In this document: piece after piece, positions 52,833 through 61,267 of the stretch
Layout of the letters: every line of letters starts with the position of its first letter
Position numbering within the stretch: position 1 is the first letter of the stretch
Assembly (NCBI RefSeq): GCF_010206195.1
Contig: NZ_VIQT01000003.1
Location: forward strand, 121,298-185,297
Direction: 5' to 3'
Source of the DNA: Anaerotruncus colihominis
Lineage (GTDB): Bacteria > Bacillota > Clostridia > Oscillospirales > Ruminococcaceae
DNA length: 64,000 bases
Translations under genes and position numbers: made by a program
The notes under the pieces: model-generated
What the model saw: the letters and a program-made list of their open reading frames with translations, nothing else
Told to the model about the DNA's origin: nothing
Database searches by the model: none

Positions 52833-53183
52833 ATGAAAAAGCTGAAATTCATTGTAACCGGCGCGGCTGCCGGGCTGCTGAACGGGCTGTTTGGCGCCGG
52901 CGGCGGTATGGTCGTTGTGCCGATGCTTCAACGCGACGGCCTGCCGGCGCAGCGCGCTCATGCAACGTCGATCGCGATCATCTTGCCGCTGTCCATCGCA
53001 AGCAGCCTGCTCTATCTGAAGCGCGGCTATATCGATTTAGCAGCCGCGGCGCGCTTCATACCGTTCGGACTGCTTGGCGCCTGGCTTGGTACGCTGCTTT
53101 TGCCGCGTGTCAAGACTGCATGGCTGCATCGCATCTTCGGCGCGGTTGTGCTTTATTCGGCTGTGCGCCTGCTTTTGCAATGA
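52833..53183 (+). CDS. TauE/SafE (TSUP) half-protein A
   Basis: A 116-residue membrane protein with about four transmembrane segments. AAAGGGGAA precedes the ATG. AAGLLNGLFGAGGGMVVVPM is the N-terminal TSUP glycine-rich motif and LLGAWLGTLLLPRV the closing helix. Normal TauE/SafE permeases are about 250 residues with two such halves; this is only the first. Its TGA overlaps the ATG of the second half by four bases. The substrate (sulfite, sulfonates or other anions) is unknown. Confidence 0.85.
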   Translation: MKKLKFIVTGAAAGLLNGLFGAGGGMVVVPMLQRDGLPAQRAHATSIAIILPLSIASSLLYLKRGYIDLAAAARFIPFGLLGAWLGTLLLPRVKTAWLHRIFGAVVLYSAVRLLLQ

Positions 53184-53533
53184 GCTGGCCTGTTATCATT
53201 GCCGTATCGCTCGCAAGCGGCCTGCTCGGCTCGCTTGGTATGGGCGCGGGCGCGGTACTGCTGCTTTATCTGCGCGTGTTCGGCGGCGTCGGCCAATTTG
53301 AAGCGCAGGGGATCAATTTAATTTTCTTTCTGCCGATCGCCGTGCTTTCCATTGTATTTCATGCGCGCAACGGGTTGATCAGTTGGAAAGCCGCGGGCGT
53401 CTGTATACTTGCGGGATTACCCGCCGTACTGCTTGGCGTTTGGCTTGGCGGGCTTGCGGGCGGCGGCCTTTTAGGCAAATTATTTGCTGGGCTGCTGCTG
53501 ATCATCGGCGTGCGTGAATTATTTCAAAAATAA
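53180..53533 (+). CDS. TauE/SafE (TSUP) half-protein B
   Basis: A 117-residue membrane protein with about four transmembrane segments, starting MSWPVIIAVSLASGLLGSLG and carrying the second TSUP motif (MGAGAVLLLYLRVFGGVGQFEAQG...). The start overlaps the previous stop (ATGA), so the two halves are coupled and probably form a heterodimer equal to one full permease. Confidence 0.85.
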   Translation: MSWPVIIAVSLASGLLGSLGMGAGAVLLLYLRVFGGVGQFEAQGINLIFFLPIAVLSIVFHARNGLISWKAAGVCILAGLPAVLLGVWLGGLAGGGLLGKLFAGLLLIIGVRELFQK

Positions 53534-53619
53534 ATCGGCAAAGTATCGAAAGAAAATTTGGCAAAGGTATAAACAGATTCGCAGGGGTTCAAAATAATAC
53601 CGGAGGTGTTAACCACAAA

Positions 53620-54414
53620 ATGAATGATTCGTATAATCCTAAGAGCAAATTCAGTAAATTCATGGCAGGCAAAGGTTTTTACATCGCGCTTGCAATTTGT
53701 GTTGTCGGCGCGGGAACTGCGGCATGGGTCGCTGTTGACAAAACGATCGACCGGATCGATCAAAACAACAATGAAATTATTGAACAACAGCAAACCCCTT
53801 CTACAGCCAGCACGCCGGAGCCAACCTATGGTTTCCCCGATTTGGAGGAAGCCGGAAAAGCTCAGAGCGGCGTTGGCGTAGACAACAACAAGCCGTCCGC
53901 TTCCTCCTCCTCATCTACTGCTTCCTCGTCACCTTCCGCAGCGGCGCCCGCTGCCTCCGAGCCATCCGCCGAGGTCAAGGCGCAGCCCGAGCCGCAGCCG
54001 TCTTCCTTCATCTTGCCGCTCTCCGGAGAAATTTTCGCTCCCTATAGCAACAACGAGCTTGTGAAGAATGCCACGCTCAAGGAATGGCGCACGCACGACG
54101 GCATCGATATCAAAGCTGAAAAAGGCGCCTCTGTTAAGGCTGCCTGTGACGGCAAGGTAAGCGCCGTGCGCGATGATCCTCTTATGGGTATGACCGTGGA
54201 GATCACACATCATGACGACATCGTTTCCATCTATTGCGGCCTTGATAAGAATGTGCTTATCAAGGAAGGCGATACCGTCCAGGTGGGGCAGGCAATCGGC
54301 GCCATCGGCGAAATCCCTTCTGAAATCGCGCTTGATCCGCATCTGCACTTCGCCATGAAGGTCGCCGGCAAATGGGCCGACCCGCTCAAAACCATGGACA
54401 AGGTCACAGAATAA
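53620..54414 (+). CDS. SpoIIQ-like M23 (LytM) peptidase-domain membrane protein
   Basis: A 264-residue protein with an N-terminal cytoplasmic stub, one transmembrane helix (GFYIALAICVVGAGTAAWVA, about 19-40), a long Ser/Pro/Ala-rich linker and a C-terminal M23 domain (about 125-260). The zinc ligands appear intact: His and Asp in THDGIDIKAEKG near 158 and the HLH in LDPHLHFAMK near 241. In Bacillus SpoIIQ one ligand is lost, while clostridial SpoIIQ keeps them. The topology and size fit SpoIIQ, which pairs with SpoIIIAH across the forespore membranes. SpoIIQ is inferred, not proven. GGAGGTG site upstream. Confidence 0.8.
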   Translation: MNDSYNPKSKFSKFMAGKGFYIALAICVVGAGTAAWVAVDKTIDRIDQNNNEIIEQQQTPSTASTPEPTYGFPDLEEAGKAQSGVGVDNNKPSASSSSSTASSSPSAAAPAASEPSAEVKAQPEPQPSSFILPLSGEIFAPYSNNELVKNATLKEWRTHDGIDIKAEKGASVKAACDGKVSAVRDDPLMGMTVEITHHDDIVSIYCGLDKNVLIKEGDTVQVGQAIGAIGEIPSEIALDPHLHFAMKVAGKWADPLKTMDKVTE

Positions 54415-54430
54415 CATTCCCGCTTTCTCC

Positions 54431-54688
54431 CGGCCTTTTTGAAAAAAGGCCTCAGCGAAAAACTTTCCGGCCTTTTTGAAAAAAGGCCTCAGCGAAAAGC
54501 TTCCCGGCCTTTTTGAAAAAAGGCCTCAGCGAAAAACTTCCCGGCCTTTTTGAAAAAAGGCCTCAGCGAAAAACTTTCCGGCCTTTTTGAAAAAAGGCCT
54601 CAGCAAAAAACTTTCCGGCCTTTTTGAAAAAAGGCCTCAGCGAAAAACTTTCCGGCCTTTTTGAAAAAAGGCCTCGGCGAAAAACTTA
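54431..54688. repeat. Tandem array of seven GGCC-hairpin units
   Basis: Seven successive copies of a 37-base unit, CGGCCTTTTTGAAAAAAGGC followed by CTCAGCGAAAAACTTTC, starting just after the M23 gene. Each copy is a complete hairpin. The last unit has CTCGG in place of CTCAG and joins M3. Confidence 0.92.
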
Positions 54689-54992
54689 GTTCGGCTGTGC
54701 CGCGAACAGTGGGGTAAACACTGCGTTTATACAGGTTGCGCTGCAAATAGTGTGACAGGCGCATCGCGATCAAAAGTTTTCGCCCGCCTTTTAGGGAAGG
54801 CGGTGGGTGAAAGAAAGGCCAGGGCCCCTCGCGGGGTCCTGGCCTTTCTCGAGGGTAAAGTCCTGTTCCCGGGCCGCAGCCCTCATAAAAGCGCGGTCCG
54901 CAGGCCGCAAGATGCCTTTTCAAATGCAGAGCTTTCCGCCGGCAGGAAGCGTAGCAGACGCCACGCGGTTGGCGCGCATCCTGCAAGCGGCA
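54689..54992. repeat. Family M mosaic structured element, copy M3
   Basis: The order of M1/M2 again: AGTTCGGCTG...CCGCGAACAG, the CCCGCC stem, a covarying stem AGAAAGGCCAGG (54812-54823 with 54838-54849) with loop gcccctcgcggggt, then GGGCCGCAGCCCTCATAAAA and a degenerate GCAGGA/TCCTGC stem. With the tandem array it fills the 682-base gap 54415-55096, which shows no gene. Confidence 0.8.
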
Positions 54993-55096
54993 GTCTTTTT
55001 CAAAAGGAGTTACCCGCCATAATCAAAAGCCAAGCCCATAAGGACTTGGCTTTTCTTGTAAAATAAAAGCCTGATGCTTATGAAACAAGACCAAGA

Positions 55097-55657
55097 TTAC
55101 ACCCGAGTCAGCTTCCCCTCCCGGAACTGGTATGTCTGTCCATCAAGCACCGTCGTATAGGTGTTGTCAAGCGACTGCTTTTGAATGATACGTGTCGGCG
55201 CACAGACAGCGACAGAATGCGGCGGCATATCCGTATAGACCACAGCATTAGCGCCAATGCGGCAGTGATCGCCGATCGTCACGCCGCCAATAATTTTCGC
55301 ACCCGCGCCAATATAAACATAATCGCCGATAACCGGCGCTCCCTCGCTCTTGCTGCCTGGCAGGTTGTTCGAACCAATTGTCACCTGCTGAAAAATAGTG
55401 ACATCACGGCCAATTTTCGCTTCATTTGAAATAAAAATTCCCTGCCATCCATGAGGTAGGCATGGCTTGCCTGCAAAGGTGCTCGGCAAGCCAACAAAAC
55501 AGCCGCGCCGCAAAAAGTAATGGCCATATACAAGCCGGAGCAAACGGTTTGGGTGCGTCTGCAAATGCGCCTTCAATCCCCATATCGAATGAAAACGCAG
55601 CATAGCGTATGCCGTCAAAAAGGGACGCAGTATGGAAAATATAAATTCTTTAAACAC
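55097..55657 (-). CDS. Hexapeptide-repeat acyltransferase, serine acetyltransferase-like
   Basis: A 186-residue left-handed beta-helix transferase. PHGWQGIFISNEAKIGRDVT, IFQQVTIGSN and GAPVIGDYVYIGAGAKIIGG form the hexapeptide coils, and the first His sits in the SAT-type HGWQGI motif. It lacks the long N-terminal helical domain of CysE, so it is closer to the short serine acetyltransferase-like proteins found in capsule and polysaccharide loci; the acceptor is uncertain. The start is GTG with GGGAGGAAATTT upstream. The region between this gene and the sortase carries a terminator only. Confidence 0.82.
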   Translation of the reverse strand: MFKEFIFSILRPFLTAYAMLRFHSIWGLKAHLQTHPNRLLRLVYGHYFLRRGCFVGLPSTFAGKPCLPHGWQGIFISNEAKIGRDVTIFQQVTIGSNNLPGSKSEGAPVIGDYVYIGAGAKIIGGVTIGDHCRIGANAVVYTDMPPHSVAVCAPTRIIQKQSLDNTYTTVLDGQTYQFREGKLTRV

Positions 55658-55735
55658 AAATTTCCTCCCAAGGGCCGCAGGACGTCAAACGCGCCTGTAA
55701 AGATATCATACGAATTTTGCATCCTGAAGGGATGC

Positions 55736-55766
55736 AAAATCCCCTCCGGCCGGAGGGGATTTTTTC
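55736..55766. terminator. Bidirectional terminator after the sortase gene
   Basis: AAAATCCCCTCCGG pairs perfectly with CCGGAGGGGATTTT, with T runs on both sides. An overlapping alternative stem TTTTGCATCC/GGATGCAAAA (55716-55739) is possible. Confidence 0.85.
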
Positions 55767-55776
55767 ATTTGGCGGA

Positions 55777-56925
55777 TCAGCTAACCTTTTTTGCCATAAC
55801 AACGAAACGCTGATTATCTCCAGGTCCAAGGACGCGCGTGCAGGTCGAAAGCGTTACAATCTGATCGGTCGCTCCAACCGACACGCCAAAATCGTGGATG
55901 CTCTTGGCTTTCGCAGTACTGATAATCTGATTGACAACAGCGCCATCCGCATAGTTGTAACCAAAGCTCAGATCTGTATAGAATACTGTAAACACCTGAT
56001 AGAGGTGATCGCCGCCTGTGGTTGCGATTCTTATGTATTGGTTCTCTTTTGCAAAGGTCGCATCGTCATACGCGGCGAGCTGCGCAAACATCACATCAGC
56101 GGGATTACCGATGCGCACAGGCCTCCAGCAGTTCGTCCAGTTGTGTCCATACAAAACCAGATTGCGCGAAGTCACTTCACCGCTGGAATCGAAACGTGTA
56201 TCTGCATCAGCCCAGATAACGCCGTTGCGGCTCGGCTCCTTATAATAGCCAAGGCTTGTATAATAGTTGGTATTTGTATGATAAACAAGCGGATAACTGA
56301 TATTTGTATTTGGAACGGTGATCCAACCAAATACATCGGAGTTTACCGCTTTCCAGGCATTGATATCACCTGCCGAGGGCGGCGTATTAACCGGATTCTC
56401 CTGGTAATCCTTCGCGCGCGATTTGATCAGCCGGGAAAGCTGGTCAGCCGTTACCGGCGTAAAGCGCGTCGCACCGGCAAGCGCATCAACGCTTGTATCG
56501 GATTCCGACGTTGAAGCCGCCGCCACCTGTGTCGTCTGAACAGTCGAAACCACCGCCATGTCCTGTGAAGGCGCTGAAATAATATCCCCATTATCCGGCA
56601 CAGAAGCGTCTATCCCCGAAATGGAGCTGTCTTCCGCAGAAGCCGATTCCGACTCCTCCGGCACATCCGGCGTGGACACATCCCCCTGGGAAACAGCCGC
56701 GGCGGGCTCCCGCCGCTCAATGCTGTCTGCGTTTGAAAGCGCCGCGAACAACCCCCATCCACCGGCTACAACAGCCAGTGCGATCACCGCGAGTGAGGCG
56801 CGGTTACGCAGCGCGCGCGGAACGGCACGGTTGGTCGTATACCATTCCACAAAATCTTTGAAAGCTGTCTTGATGCCGACGCAAAAATAAAAGATTCCGC
56901 GCAGCACTTTCTTCAACAAATTCAT
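55777..56925 (-). CDS. Class B sortase with long N-terminal extension
   Basis: A 382-residue transpeptidase. A cytoplasmic N-terminus leads to one transmembrane helix (SLAVIALAVVAGGWGLFAAL, about 45-65), a Ser/Glu-rich linker and a sortase B domain starting INAWKAVNSDVFGWITVPNT. Catalytic residues: His in LVLYGHNWTN near 258, Cys in IVTLSTCTRV near 360 and Arg in DNQRFVVMAKK near 372. Sortase B enzymes attach NPQTN-like or pilin substrates to peptidoglycan or fold pili. No sorting-signal substrate is recognised in the window. Upstream is the large CinA-sortase fusion, so two sortase domains are encoded in a row. Confidence 0.92.
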   Translation of the reverse strand: MNLLKKVLRGIFYFCVGIKTAFKDFVEWYTTNRAVPRALRNRASLAVIALAVVAGGWGLFAALSNADSIERREPAAAVSQGDVSTPDVPEESESASAEDSSISGIDASVPDNGDIISAPSQDMAVVSTVQTTQVAAASTSESDTSVDALAGATRFTPVTADQLSRLIKSRAKDYQENPVNTPPSAGDINAWKAVNSDVFGWITVPNTNISYPLVYHTNTNYYTSLGYYKEPSRNGVIWADADTRFDSSGEVTSRNLVLYGHNWTNCWRPVRIGNPADVMFAQLAAYDDATFAKENQYIRIATTGGDHLYQVFTVFYTDLSFGYNYADGAVVNQIISTAKAKSIHDFGVSVGATDQIVTLSTCTRVLGPGDNQRFVVMAKKVS

Positions 56926-56994
56926 ACGATACCCTCTTTATCTTTTTTTCACATGGCTGTATTGCCGCCAGACACAATATGAAACATAGTATAT

Positions 56995-57151
56995 CGCCCT
57001 GGCCATAACCCGGTATAATAACCGCTTTGTGGTTATTATACCATGTCCGCGAAGCGGCATGGTATAATTGCCCATCAAAAGGCGGTTGCCGCGTAAGCGG
57101 CGAGCCGTTGGGCATAACCCGGTATAATAACCGCTTTGTGGTTATTATACC
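56995..57151. repeat. Family P palindromic repeat (locus P3)
   Basis: AT-rich hairpins GGTATAATAACCGC-TTT-GTGGTTATTATACC at 57012-57042 and 57121-57151 are exactly 109 bases apart. Between them are ATTATACCATG...CATGGTATAAT (57035-57068, sharing bases with the first hairpin) and a GC core TGCCCA...TGGGCA with GCCGC-GTAA-GCGGC. A relic of the P1 core (TATCGCCCTGGCCAT) precedes. It lies upstream of srtB. The rest of the gap 56926-57240 shows no gene. Confidence 0.85.
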
Positions 57152-57240
57152 ATAACCTCACAAAATTGTGGAGAGGAAATTAAATAGAAATTTCGGGAAA
57201 ATTTTTATTATTCCCTGTCGAATTCCGCCATATGACAAAA

Positions 57241-60200
57241 TCAGCGCACGCGGCATCCGGGATAATAATGCTCGAGGATTTCGATATAATCCCACCCTTC
57301 CTCATTTGCATAAAGGTTCGCCCCAGTCTGACTCATGCCAACACCATGGCCGTAGCCGTAGGTGGTAAAGGTGAATTCATCGCTGCCGGCGTCGTAATCG
57401 ATGTCAAACGCAGCTGAACGCAATCCAAGCGCCTGCTCGCGTACAGCGCGGCCGGTCGTCTTTTTATTACCGACATATATAACGTCTATGTAGCGGTCGC
57501 CCTCCGTATAGCTTCGGATATCGAACCAATTGTTCGGATCGTCGCTGTAATCATACAGGTCCACACCAAACACGCTGCCAATGCGGTCTGCGACCTTGCT
57601 GGCGCTCATCGTGGTGGCGACCTCATAATTACGCGCCTGTTCGTCGATCTCACTGTCGACTGAAACAAGGTATGGATAGCTGCCGCCCCAAACATCGGCC
57701 GAGGCTGCGGTAACGCCCGCGCTTGTCGCATAAAACGGTGTAAACGCAATGCTGCCTTTATAATAGACCGCCTCGCCAATCACCTTGTCAACCGCCTCCT
57801 CCACATTGGAGGAAGGGCTGCGCAATCCAAGATACGGCGTGGCGCCGCTCGCATTCTGCTGTTTGATATATGTATAGGCGGCGACGGCCTGCGCCTTGAG
57901 CGCCTCCTCGTTGAAGCTTGCCCCCATTTCAGTCATAACGACCTGCGCTACAATATCGCGCGCCTTGCCAGTCGTCTTTTTGCCGCCCGAGACAACCGTC
58001 AGCTTCTCCTTGGAGGAATATGCCGGAAGCACGTCCGTCCCGCCGGTTGTGGATTCATCCTCAGATTTGTCCGTATCATCCGCCGCATTATTGTTGTTTT
58101 CCGGCGCGGTACTCGACGGTTCGAGCAGATCCTCCTCCTCACTCGAGGACGGCTTGGGCTCACTTGAGGATGGTTTCGGCTCACTCGAGGACGGCCTCGG
58201 CTCACTTGAGGACGGCTTCGGCTCGCTTGAGGATGGCTTCGGCTCGCTTGAGGATGGCTTCGGCTCGCTTGAGGATGGCGCCTGGCTCGAGGAGGTTGGC
58301 TGCGAACTGGATTCCGGCGCCTTTTTATCGGCCGCATAACGCGCGTCAGCCGCATATTCCTCCGCCTCATCGCGGTAATTGCGCGCCGACTTCGCGGCCG
58401 CGACGGCTGTTTCGTAAGCTTCGCGCGTCACAGCCGATTCATATTCGTTATAAATCCGCTCGGCCTCATAGGCCGTGTCGTCCGCCGTTTCCCAGTACCG
58501 CGCCGCGCTGGAGGCCGCTTCCTCCGCACGGCCTGCCTCTCTGCGCGCTTGTGAAGCGGAGGTGCTGTTGCGCTCAGCCTCGCGCGCGGACTGCCTGGCT
58601 GTATCCCGTGCGTCACGCGCACGCTGCTCGGCAGCCTGTGCGTCCGCCGCGAGCTGACGGGCCTCATATTCGTAATCGTTCAGCTCCGCATCCGGCGCCG
58701 AGGACACGGACGATGCGGAGGATGCCTGCGGCTGGGAAGCCGAAACCGACGAGGTCCCCGCGGCCGCAGAAGCGGCCGGGGCTGCCGGAGCGCCGCCGGC
58801 CGGCGTCGTCGGGCCAGGAACAAGGCCTGTCCCCTGCTCCGCGTTGGCCTGCGCGACCACATCGGCCGGCGGCTTTCCACCAGCAAAGCCCTGGGGCATA
58901 CGCGGAGACGGATTGACGGTGTACTCGATATCGGAGCCGTCATTTTTTTCGCCGTCTCGCACGCGGCGGCCGACAACGACGGTGCGTACATGCGCGTCAT
59001 CAGAAACAGGACCATATTCATAGGAACATGTGGAGAGCATCAAGAACTGATCGCCCTGCCTGATATCAACGTTGGAATTATAATAAGAACGCGCTGTGAT
59101 CTCATCTACAAAAGCGTTAAAGCGTTCAGGGTCCGACAGATCGAGATAATCGTTATAATAGAACATCGGGCCATACGCTTCCTTGGCATTGGTGATAAAC
59201 ACCGAAACGATTTTATAATCGTTGTCGCGGTAAACATCATCGAACGAGATGATCGGATGCTCGCGCAGGTACGCAATGCCGGCGTCGGGATTTGCAAAGT
59301 CCTTTGTTCCGGTCGCGCCCTTGTACTGCATCAGCTCGCCGAACATCTGCCCATCGGTCATATTGTGCGCATAGATGATATAATTGTCGCTCTGCGGATC
59401 AAGCGAATCGTTCGCCTCAAGCCACGGCGTGCCATATTTGCTGTCGTTGCCGTTGAAGTCGCGCCGCAGATAGTATTCGTTGTCCTGATAGTGGACCACC
59501 GGATAATTGACCTGCGTATCAGCGATCAACAGCCAGCCTGCTATATCCTCATTGATTTTATACAGGTTCGCAAACTTGAGCTGATACCCCTGCGGATAGC
59601 CGTCGGGTACTTCAACATCCGTATCGTCCAGACCCAGCGCCGTATTGTACGCGTCGGCCCATCCGGCAGCTTCCTTTCGGTTGCGCGCCGATTCGCCGTA
59701 AAACAGGAGCAGATAACCGGCCGATGCGACGAACACACAGACGGCAACGATCAAAATCATCTTGCGCACGACATCGGCGGTGCTGTCTCCTTTGCACGGA
59801 AAAATTCGCGCGAGAATTCCCTTTTTCTTCTTTGCCATGGCGGCCTCCCCTTCCGCGGAGGCGGATTGCCCCGCCTCTGTTCCGAGCAGCTCGAGGGCCT
59901 TCCCAGACAACGCAGCCTGCAGCGGGTTTGCGCCGCGATACTGCTGCGGCAAAGCGGTTATGTACAGCCGCACCAGGTCGAGCGCTGAAAGGCAGGCGCG
60001 CAGGCGCGCCGCGTCTGCGGATTCATTGTCCCGCGCTGGCACACGGCGTATCCAGACATGCTGTCCATCCGTCAAGGCGGCAAATGCGTCGCGCTGTTTT
60101 TTCTGATCCGGCGCGCCCACCGCGACAGCCACGCCGATCGCCGAGCGGCCCTGCTTTAGCGCGCCCGCCGCCATCGCGGCGGCAGCCTGGGCGCTGGCCG

Positions 60201-61158
60201 ATCCATATTTTTTAAGCAGCTTGTCGGAAACGCCGAGCGTCTCGATCTTGATACGGTCCGAACCGGCCGACACACAGTAGGCCAACACCTCCGGGGCCGC
60301 TTTAAGCATTTCGCCAAGCAGGCTGCCTGTGCCGGATTCGGCGATCGAAACGGCAAGTCCCGCGCCGCGCAGCTCACCGGCGGCCTGCGCCGCCAGGCTT
60401 TGGGCGTCGACGCCGTAGGCCGCCTCCCCAAGCCGCCGTGTGATCTCACGGATGACCGGCTCGCACAATGCGGCTGCCGCGCCTTTGTCCTTGGCGCGCG
60501 CCGTCACACGCACCTGATATTCGCCTCGCTTCGGATAAACGGCCACCGTTGGATTCTGCGAGCTTAAAATAGAGCCGAGCAGCTCGCGCATTTGCGCTTC
60601 GTCAGGTCCGAACGCATTGACGGTGCGCGTCACGACCGCCGCCTCGGAAAACTTGGCCAGATACGGCATCACGCTGTGCTGAAGCATCGGCACAAATTCA
60701 CGCGGTTCGTCCGGCATCAGGATGATAAACTGATTGCCCGCTGACAGCGCGCAGCCCGGCGTAACGCCGCGCACCCCCGGAAAGACAACCGACTGCTCCG
60801 GCATCATAGCCAGCCGCGACACCTGCTGCGGCATCTGCCGCCCCGCGCGCTCATATGCCGCGCGGATACGGCGCAGACTCGCGTCGTGCATGACAAGCTT
60901 GCGCCCCAGTCCGTCGCAGACCACCTGTTTTGCGATCCCGTCCGGTCCTGGACCAAGCCCTCCTATAATGATCACAATGTCGCCGCGTCCAAGCGCCTTG
61001 GCAATCGCGCCGCGAAGCTGCTGCGCCCCGCCGGCCCAGGTGCACGGGCCGGCTGAAATCCCGCAGGCTTCAAGCTCGCGCACGATCAGCGCGGCGTTTG
61101 ACGAAAGGGTTTCCTCGCTTTCAGGGGCCGTCCCCACGCCTATGATTTCAGCGATCAC
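57241..61158 (-). CDS. CinA - class B sortase - SpoIID/LytB domain fusion protein (1305 aa)
   Basis: One uninterrupted frame of 1305 residues. The start is GTG at 61158 (IAEIIGVGTAPESEETLSSN) with GGAGGG upstream. Residues 1-170 are a CinA/MoCF-type domain (IVIIIGGLGPGPDGIAKQVV); about 265-410 is the CinA C-terminal (nicotinamide-nucleotide amidase-like) domain (AGLAVSIAESGTGSLLGEML). Near 441 the chain changes to MAKKKKGILARIF, a transmembrane helix at about 468-487 and a class B sortase (His near 596 in IYAHNMTDG, Cys near 710 in LMLSTCSYEYG, Arg in VRTVVVGRR). Then comes an Ala/Glu/Arg coiled stretch, six copies of SSSEPKP (about 961-1009) and a SpoIID/LytB domain (about 1053-1305; LKAQAVAAYTYIK, GYGHGVGMSQTGA). 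The first part is normally cytoplasmic and the rest extracellular, so a fusion is topologically feasible but unusual. AAGGGGAGG lies five bases before the ATG of residue 441, so separate translation is also possible. Confidence 0.85.
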   Translation of the reverse strand: MIAEIIGVGTAPESEETLSSNAALIVRELEACGISAGPCTWAGGAQQLRGAIAKALGRGDIVIIIGGLGPGPDGIAKQVVCDGLGRKLVMHDASLRRIRAAYERAGRQMPQQVSRLAMMPEQSVVFPGVRGVTPGCALSAGNQFIILMPDEPREFVPMLQHSVMPYLAKFSEAAVVTRTVNAFGPDEAQMRELLGSILSSQNPTVAVYPKRGEYQVRVTARAKDKGAAAALCEPVIREITRRLGEAAYGVDAQSLAAQAAGELRGAGLAVSIAESGTGSLLGEMLKAAPEVLAYCVSAGSDRIKIETLGVSDKLLKKYGSASAQAAAAMAAGALKQGRSAIGVAVAVGAPDQKKQRDAFAALTDGQHVWIRRVPARDNESADAARLRACLSALDLVRLYITALPQQYRGANPLQAALSGKALELLGTEAGQSASAEGEAAMAKKKKGILARIFPCKGDSTADVVRKMILIVAVCVFVASAGYLLLFYGESARNRKEAAGWADAYNTALGLDDTDVEVPDGYPQGYQLKFANLYKINEDIAGWLLIADTQVNYPVVHYQDNEYYLRRDFNGNDSKYGTPWLEANDSLDPQSDNYIIYAHNMTDGQMFGELMQYKGATGTKDFANPDAGIAYLREHPIISFDDVYRDNDYKIVSVFITNAKEAYGPMFYYNDYLDLSDPERFNAFVDEITARSYYNSNVDIRQGDQFLMLSTCSYEYGPVSDDAHVRTVVVGRRVRDGEKNDGSDIEYTVNPSPRMPQGFAGGKPPADVVAQANAEQGTGLVPGPTTPAGGAPAAPAASAAAGTSSVSASQPQASSASSVSSAPDAELNDYEYEARQLAADAQAAEQRARDARDTARQSAREAERNSTSASQARREAGRAEEAASSAARYWETADDTAYEAERIYNEYESAVTREAYETAVAAAKSARNYRDEAEEYAADARYAADKKAPESSSQPTSSSQAPSSSEPKPSSSEPKPSSSEPKPSSSEPRPSSSEPKPSSSEPKPSSSEEEDLLEPSSTAPENNNNAADDTDKSEDESTTGGTDVLPAYSSKEKLTVVSGGKKTTGKARDIVAQVVMTEMGASFNEEALKAQAVAAYTYIKQQNASGATPYLGLRSPSSNVEEAVDKVIGEAVYYKGSIAFTPFYATSAGVTAASADVWGGSYPYLVSVDSEIDEQARNYEVATTMSASKVADRIGSVFGVDLYDYSDDPNNWFDIRSYTEGDRYIDVIYVGNKKTTGRAVREQALGLRSAAFDIDYDAGSDEFTFTTYGYGHGVGMSQTGANLYANEEGWDYIEILEHYYPGCRVR

Positions 61159-61267
61159 GCAAAATCCCTCCTGCATCCGCCCAGCGGGCGGATCGTTTCT
61201 GCGCGCCGTCCGGCGCTCCCTGCCGTGGGAGCAGCCGCCCGGCCGCGCGCGGCAGCCGCCGCGCCTT

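Noticed and set aside
53534..53619. Sigma-F/G type promoter for the SpoIIQ-like gene
   Set aside because: GGTATAAA and GGGGTTCAAAATAATA lie at roughly suitable spacing, but the match to forespore consensus is too loose to claim.
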